Source: Phycisphaerae bacterium (GTDB lineage: Bacteria > Planctomycetota > Phycisphaerae > SM23-33). Taken from it: a DNA stretch of 37,774 bases. Numbering within the stretch: the stretch's first letter is position 1; each line of letters opens with the position of its first letter. Shown here piece after piece: positions 34,353 through 37,774 of this stretch. Under the pieces are notes generated by a model. It was given only the letters and a program-made list of their open reading frames with translations. It did not search any database and was not told the origin of the DNA. The position numbers and the translations under genes are program-made. Location of the stretch: NCBI GenBank assembly GCA_016782885.1, contig JADHXQ010000041.1:1-37774 (forward strand), written 5' to 3'.

Positions 34353-35804
34353 TCAGTTCGGGGGCAATGTGGCGCCGGTCAGACCGAGGCTTCGAGCGAT
34401 TCTCTGCTCGGAATCCCAGACCGCAAAGTCGCGGAAGTGCGGTTTTGGTCTGCCCTTGCGGGAGTAATAATACTCTAGACCCCGATTGATTGCTATATTC
34501 GCCATCCAACTGTTGGCCTTCAGCGGAAGGATCCGCAGTCGGGTAAAAGCACTTGAAATACTGTAGAATTCATTGAACGCCGCCATCTGGGCATGTCGCA
34601 GTTCCACGACGGTCATTCGCTTGGGCTGGAAGACAACAGTCGAACCGTTGTAGCATTCCCAGTCAGTAGTCAGCAGCCTTCCCTCACTGCGGTATTGATC
34701 GAAGATTTGCGTCCCGGGATACGGGGTAAGAATCGGGTAGCAGCTCATGCAGAGTCTGGCTTGTTGGGCAAATCTGACCGTATCCATGCATTGGCGCCAC
34801 GAGTCAGAATCAAATCCGAAGATGAAACTTCCCCATATACTGATTCGGTGCGACTGTATCCGCTTGATGTCGCGCAGGTAAAGTTCTGCGTGGGCGAAGC
34901 GTTTTCCCGCCTGCTGCAGTGTGGACGCGGTGGGGCTTTCCAGCCCGAGTATCACTCCCAGGCACCCGCTGCGCCGCATTGCCCTCAGGAGTTTGTCATT
35001 GCGCGCGATCAGAATGTCGCACTGCGAAGCCCACTTAATCCCAAGAGGTGCGATTGCATCGAACAGTTCCAACGCCCATTTATGGTTACCGGCAACATTG
35101 TCGTCGGAAAAAATGAACACCCGGCTGTTGAACTCGTCCCTGGCCTGGCGGATCTCGGCGACAATGTCGCCAATATCCCTCTGGCGGAATTTTCGTCCAA
35201 AGATCGCAGGAGTCGTGCAGAACGTGCATCCGTGCGGGCATCCGCGAGTAGTCTGGATGGGATTGAACACGAGATAATCCGCGGGATTAAGAAGATCCTT
35301 TCGCGGTGTGGCGATCGGAGCTGGATCGTAATCGGCCCAGTCATAAATCTCGCGAGGGTTACCGGCGGTAAGATCGTTCAGTGCATGCGGCAAAGTGCTT
35401 TCGGCATCACCTTTGCAGACGATTGCGGCATGGTCGAGGGCTTCTTCCGGAAGGGCCGATGCGTGAATGCCCCCAATGATAACGGGCACGCCCAACGTCC
35501 GGTACTCATCGGCCAGCGCATAGGCACGGGTGGCCTGAGTTGTCATTGCCCCTATTCCCACCGCGTCGACTCCCTCGACCGACGGCACGTGAGGGTTGTC
35601 GGTGACATTTTCGTCGATGATCTCGACGTCCCAGCCATCAGGCACAACCGCGGCGCAGATTGCCAGGTTCAGAGGCATAAACAGCACCCGGCGTGAAAAG
35701 GTCATTCTGGCTATCAGGTCGGGCATCGTGATCGTTGTAAGAGGACTGCGCGGGTTGATCAACCGCAACTTTGCGGGGCTCTGAATTGTACGTGGTTGAT
35801 CCAT
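34353..35804 (-). CDS. B12-binding radical SAM protein
   Basis: A 483-residue enzyme with a cobalamin-binding-like N-terminal domain (VDAVGIGAMTTQATRAYALA, VIIGGIHASALPEEAL) and a radical SAM core with CPHGCTFC (the CxxxCxxC cluster ligands, at about 199-206), followed by GVILGLESPTASTL and GSFIFGFDSDS. Many relatives methylate unactivated carbons or alter lipids, but the substrate is not readable. The C-terminal part (about 380-483) has no recognised motif. No strong ribosome binding site is seen before the ATG. It heads a run leading into the small membrane protein and mreCD. Confidence 0.88.
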   Translation of the reverse strand: MDQPRTIQSPAKLRLINPRSPLTTITMPDLIARMTFSRRVLFMPLNLAICAAVVPDGWDVEIIDENVTDNPHVPSVEGVDAVGIGAMTTQATRAYALADEYRTLGVPVIIGGIHASALPEEALDHAAIVCKGDAESTLPHALNDLTAGNPREIYDWADYDPAPIATPRKDLLNPADYLVFNPIQTTRGCPHGCTFCTTPAIFGRKFRQRDIGDIVAEIRQARDEFNSRVFIFSDDNVAGNHKWALELFDAIAPLGIKWASQCDILIARNDKLLRAMRRSGCLGVILGLESPTASTLQQAGKRFAHAELYLRDIKRIQSHRISIWGSFIFGFDSDSWRQCMDTVRFAQQARLCMSCYPILTPYPGTQIFDQYRSEGRLLTTDWECYNGSTVVFQPKRMTVVELRHAQMAAFNEFYSISSAFTRLRILPLKANSWMANIAINRGLEYYYSRKGRPKPHFRDFAVWDSEQRIARSLGLTGATLPPN

Positions 35805-35856
35805 TGTGATATCGGTCAGTTTGATCCACCCGCCATTACGCCAAACGGATTGGATC

Positions 35857-36357
35857 CTACTGCAGGTACACTTCAGCTACAGACCAGGCGCCTGGGCCCT
35901 GCCTGAGGGCTTTCAACCGGACGTAGCGCGCCAGGACCGGCTTTATGATAAGCAGACTGGTCACTTCGGGCGTACCGGGCGCCTCGAATTGGGGCGCGAA
36001 GGTCTTGCCGTCCAGGCTGGTGAGTACGGCTACCCGTCCGCAATATCCGTCTGCCATCGACCCGTGGTGGATGAAAACAGCATTGAACAAGCATGTCTTT
36101 CGCAGGTCGATGGTAATCGAGGTGTTCTCGTGTACCAGGGTGCTTACCGCGGCGGTGGAACGATCTCCGTCGACAGCAAGATTGACGTTACGGATGTTCC
36201 CGGACAGACGCCATGTGCGCGGATCCGATATCGAAGCGGCCGGAGGCTTCGCACCGCGGTGAAGATACAGATTACCGCCGGCTCCGCAACCGCAGCCCAG
36301 CAAGACACATCCTGCAAGCAGAGTTGCAATCGCCGTTTTGAGACAAAGTTCCTTCAT
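35857..36357 (-). CDS. Lipoprotein with discoidin (F5/8 type C)-like domain
   Basis: A 166-residue protein. The ATG at 36357 (MKELCLKTAIATLLAGCVLL) gives a lipoprotein signal; LLAGC or VLLGC could be the lipobox. A beta-sandwich follows: NVNLAVDGDRSTAAVST, ITIDLRKTCLFNAVFIHHGS, VAVLTSLDGKTF and ARYVRLKALRQGPGAWSVAE, which is the discoidin order (WxxxxAxDGxxxT, IxIDLG-like, ARYVRLxxxxxx). Such domains bind carbohydrate or surface ligands. The frame continues to 36588 but lacks sense there. It ends about 50 bases before the radical SAM start. Confidence 0.75.
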   Translation of the reverse strand: MKELCLKTAIATLLAGCVLLGCGCGAGGNLYLHRGAKPPAASISDPRTWRLSGNIRNVNLAVDGDRSTAAVSTLVHENTSITIDLRKTCLFNAVFIHHGSMADGYCGRVAVLTSLDGKTFAPQFEAPGTPEVTSLLIIKPVLARYVRLKALRQGPGAWSVAEVYLQ

Positions 36358-36599
36358 ACGACAAAGTCTCCAATACATACCTGCGGGAGGGGCATTATAT
36401 AGGTTTCTGATCAAACCGAAAGCCACTACCCGCGAAAAATGTGTGCGATGTTCTATTCCGCCCTCTCCAGACTGAGAGCGGGCGATTCGCATCGAGCGCT
36501 CAAATGCGCCAAATGCGGAAACGAAAACACACACTGGCGGACCGCAATGCGCGCACGGATCGCGCCGGCCCCTGTGAACCCTATTCAATTATAAACTCC

Positions 36600-37060
36600 C
36601 TATGCTTCCTGCTTCGCGAAGCAGTGCTCCGCTCTTCAGGTGGGCCGTCCCGCAGCAGTCCGCCGTTACCTGATCACTGAGAACTAATATTTGATCAGCT
36701 ATAACTGGTTGACTGTTGGCCTGGCCGGGGCGGTCAGAGTAGCCGACGAGGTCTGTCAGATCCTAGCGACCGGACAGTACGGCCTACGCCAGTTAGTACA
36801 ACCGAACAGGCGCCAGGATTAAGTCTCTGAATCAATGTCAAACCCTGGAACCTGCCTACAAAACGTTTGCATCTCTATTACTATTGTATCATTTCCGCAA
36901 CCTTTTGCAAGGATAAAATGTTTCATTTGCAACTTTTTCTTGAGACGAAGAAGCTGAAAGCGACCTGTCCTGCGTAGCTCGGAGAGCGAAGCGGGAAGAC
37001 GCTTGCCTCAATTCTGTTCCTCCGCAACGTTATTTCCGTGGCCGGCGTCAGTTGCGGCCG
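36600..37060. other. Gene-poor DNA with a possible coding remnant
   Basis: No supported gene. A 44-codon open stretch at 36688-36822 (TVGLAGAVRVADEVCQIL, then ATGQYGLRQLVQ) reads like protein but has no start signal and no family I recognise. A short dispersed-type repeat unit (gtagctcggagagcgaag) lies at about 36975-36992. Confidence 0.35.
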
Positions 37061-37112
37061 GAAAAAAAGTGCGAAAAAGTGCGAAACAGTGCGAAAAAAT
37101 GCCGAAAAGTTG
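37061..37112. repeat. Phased A-tracts (probable intrinsically curved DNA)
   Basis: Repeats of gtgcgaaaaa-type units put A-tracts at about 37062-37068, 37074-37078, 37084-37086, 37094-37099 and 37105-37108. Their centres are spaced by about 10-11 bp, the helical repeat, which is the arrangement that bends DNA. Confidence 0.7.
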
Positions 37113-37242
37113 CACGATCCTTTGCGTTCCGCCGCTTGCGGGTTAGCGGTCCGCTCTTGAGGGGCTTGGCAGGGATAGGGAGGTTTGTTGCATAATCTTC
37201 TTAGCAACCGGCGTTTGAAGTAATGCGACAACCGACTTGTAA

Positions 37243-37310
37243 CGACGCCTTGTCACGACGACTTGTCGTGTCGTAGCTAACAGCGGAGATAGAAGTCGCA
37301 AGACGAAGAC
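37243..37310. repeat. Diverged unit of the cgacttgtcg/cgaagac repeat family
   Basis: Contains cgacttgtcgtgtcgtagct and aagacgaagacggaagcgg, similar in order to the repeats at 37402 and 37516. Non-coding and GC-rich. Confidence 0.5.
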
Positions 37311-37401
37311 GGAAGCGGAGAATCAACCGAAGCGCCAAACCGGCGACACGTCGGCTTGAACAGTGGACGATTACTTATAACATCCCCCACCGACATAATC
37401 C

Positions 37402-37585
37402 CTTATTTTCTATTTCAAGGGCTGCCGTCGCCACGGCGACTTGTCGGGTCGTAGCTTAGCGAAGACCGAAGCCGCAGGACGAAGACGGGAACCTGCTTGC
37501 CCTCCTGATTGCCCTCTTATTTTCTATTTCAAGGGTTGCCGTCGCCACGGCGTAGTCCGCAGGACGAAGACGGGACCCTGATTGC
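37402..37585. repeat. Two direct copies of a ~70-100 bp intergenic repeat
   Basis: Copy 1 begins at 37402 and copy 2 at 37516, both with cttattttctatttcaaggg, then gccgtcgccacggcg and gcaggacgaagacggga. Copy 2 lacks about 33 internal bases (cttgtcgggtcgtagcttag and more). Such short GC-rich units seem to be dispersed through gene-free DNA at this end of the window; they contain no plausible gene. Confidence 0.75.
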
Positions 37586-37621
37586 TCTCTGGGACGAGTA
37601 AACCAGCCATCAGTTTGTCGA

Positions 37622-37687
37622 ATCCCGCTCTTGATTGAGCCGGGATCAGGTATCATACTGTCTGAAGTCGGTCTGGGGACGGTCCCC
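37622..37687. other. Two adjacent hairpins
   Basis: One stem pairs atcccgctc (37622-37630) with gagccgggat (37637-37646), with a single bulge. The next is a perfect 6-bp palindrome, ggggac-g-gtcccc (37675-37687). Neither is followed by a T-run, so they are not typical terminators. They could be repeat or RNA structures. Confidence 0.45.
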
Positions 37688-37774
37688 GGGCCTCAACGAA
37701 CGTGCGAAACGGACCAAACGGATGCGCCAGGTGATGAACAGGGCTAACGCGGAGTGCCAAGCGAGTGCCGCAGG

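Noticed and set aside
36923..37231. A 102-codon minus-strand frame over the A-tract array
   Set aside because: Its sequence is dictated by the repeats (FFRTVSHFFALFF), with no ribosome binding site or domain.
37402..37585. Possible CRISPR array
   Set aside because: Only two long, unequal copies are present, without regular 30-40 bp spacers or cas genes.

Overview
The window most likely comes from a planctomycete, probably of the Phycisphaerae type. This is an inference from gene content. It carries a PEP-CTERM protein with the C-terminal signal VPEPATLG plus RRRKK, a Tat-exported formylglycine sulfatase, a GH36-like and a GH20-like glycosidase, an IS4-type transposase, and intergenic DNA full of short dispersed GC-rich repeats. 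GC content looks moderately high. I see no rRNA, tRNA or CRISPR array.

Layout. 1-5.5 kb: two gene relics, then a minus-strand cassette of lipoprotein, sulfatase and GH36-like glycosidase. A second, truncated copy of the lipoprotein 3' end lies beyond the cassette, so sulfatase and glycosidase sit between direct repeats. 5.6-11 kb: housekeeping genes (tyrS, fba, nnrE, trxA) and a GH20-like hexosaminidase, with a hairpin terminator between convergent tyrS and fba. 11-13.6 kb: an accessory patch with the first 19 codons of a DUF4062 gene, a complete IS4-family element with target duplication and a hairpin over its transposase ribosome binding site, a hicB-hicA toxin-antitoxin pair (hicA is only 59 codons), and an orphan signal-peptide ORF. 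13.6-19.2 kb: a sugar isomerase-like TIM barrel, the PEP-CTERM gene with a good promoter, and a murQ-anmK-unknown operon for anhydromuropeptide recycling. 19.4-25.5 kb: polA, a Pit phosphate transporter with its DUF47 partner, and nrdR followed by a stand-alone ATP-cone protein, with two NrdR-box-like sites 31 bp apart in front. 25.7-29 kb: larC coupled to a GT2 glycosyltransferase, and an alpha/beta hydrolase. 29-36.4 kb: an elongasome cluster (mreC, mreD, PBP2, rodA) preceded by a B12-binding radical SAM gene and a small membrane protein, then a discoidin-like lipoprotein. 36.4-37.8 kb: gene-poor, with phased A-tracts, direct repeats and hairpins.

Most genes support cell-wall growth and recycling (mreCD, PBP2, rodA, murQ, anmK, possibly GH20), glycan breakdown (sulfatase, GH36, GH20) or core metabolism. 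The best candidate for something undescribed is the nrdR plus ATP-cone operon: the second protein has one clear ATP-cone and, in my reading, a degenerate second one, with no reductase attached. It may be an extra nucleotide-sensing partner of NrdR. Second are the decayed DUF4062/IS4/hicBA patch and the direct-repeat-bracketed sulfatase/GH36 cassette.
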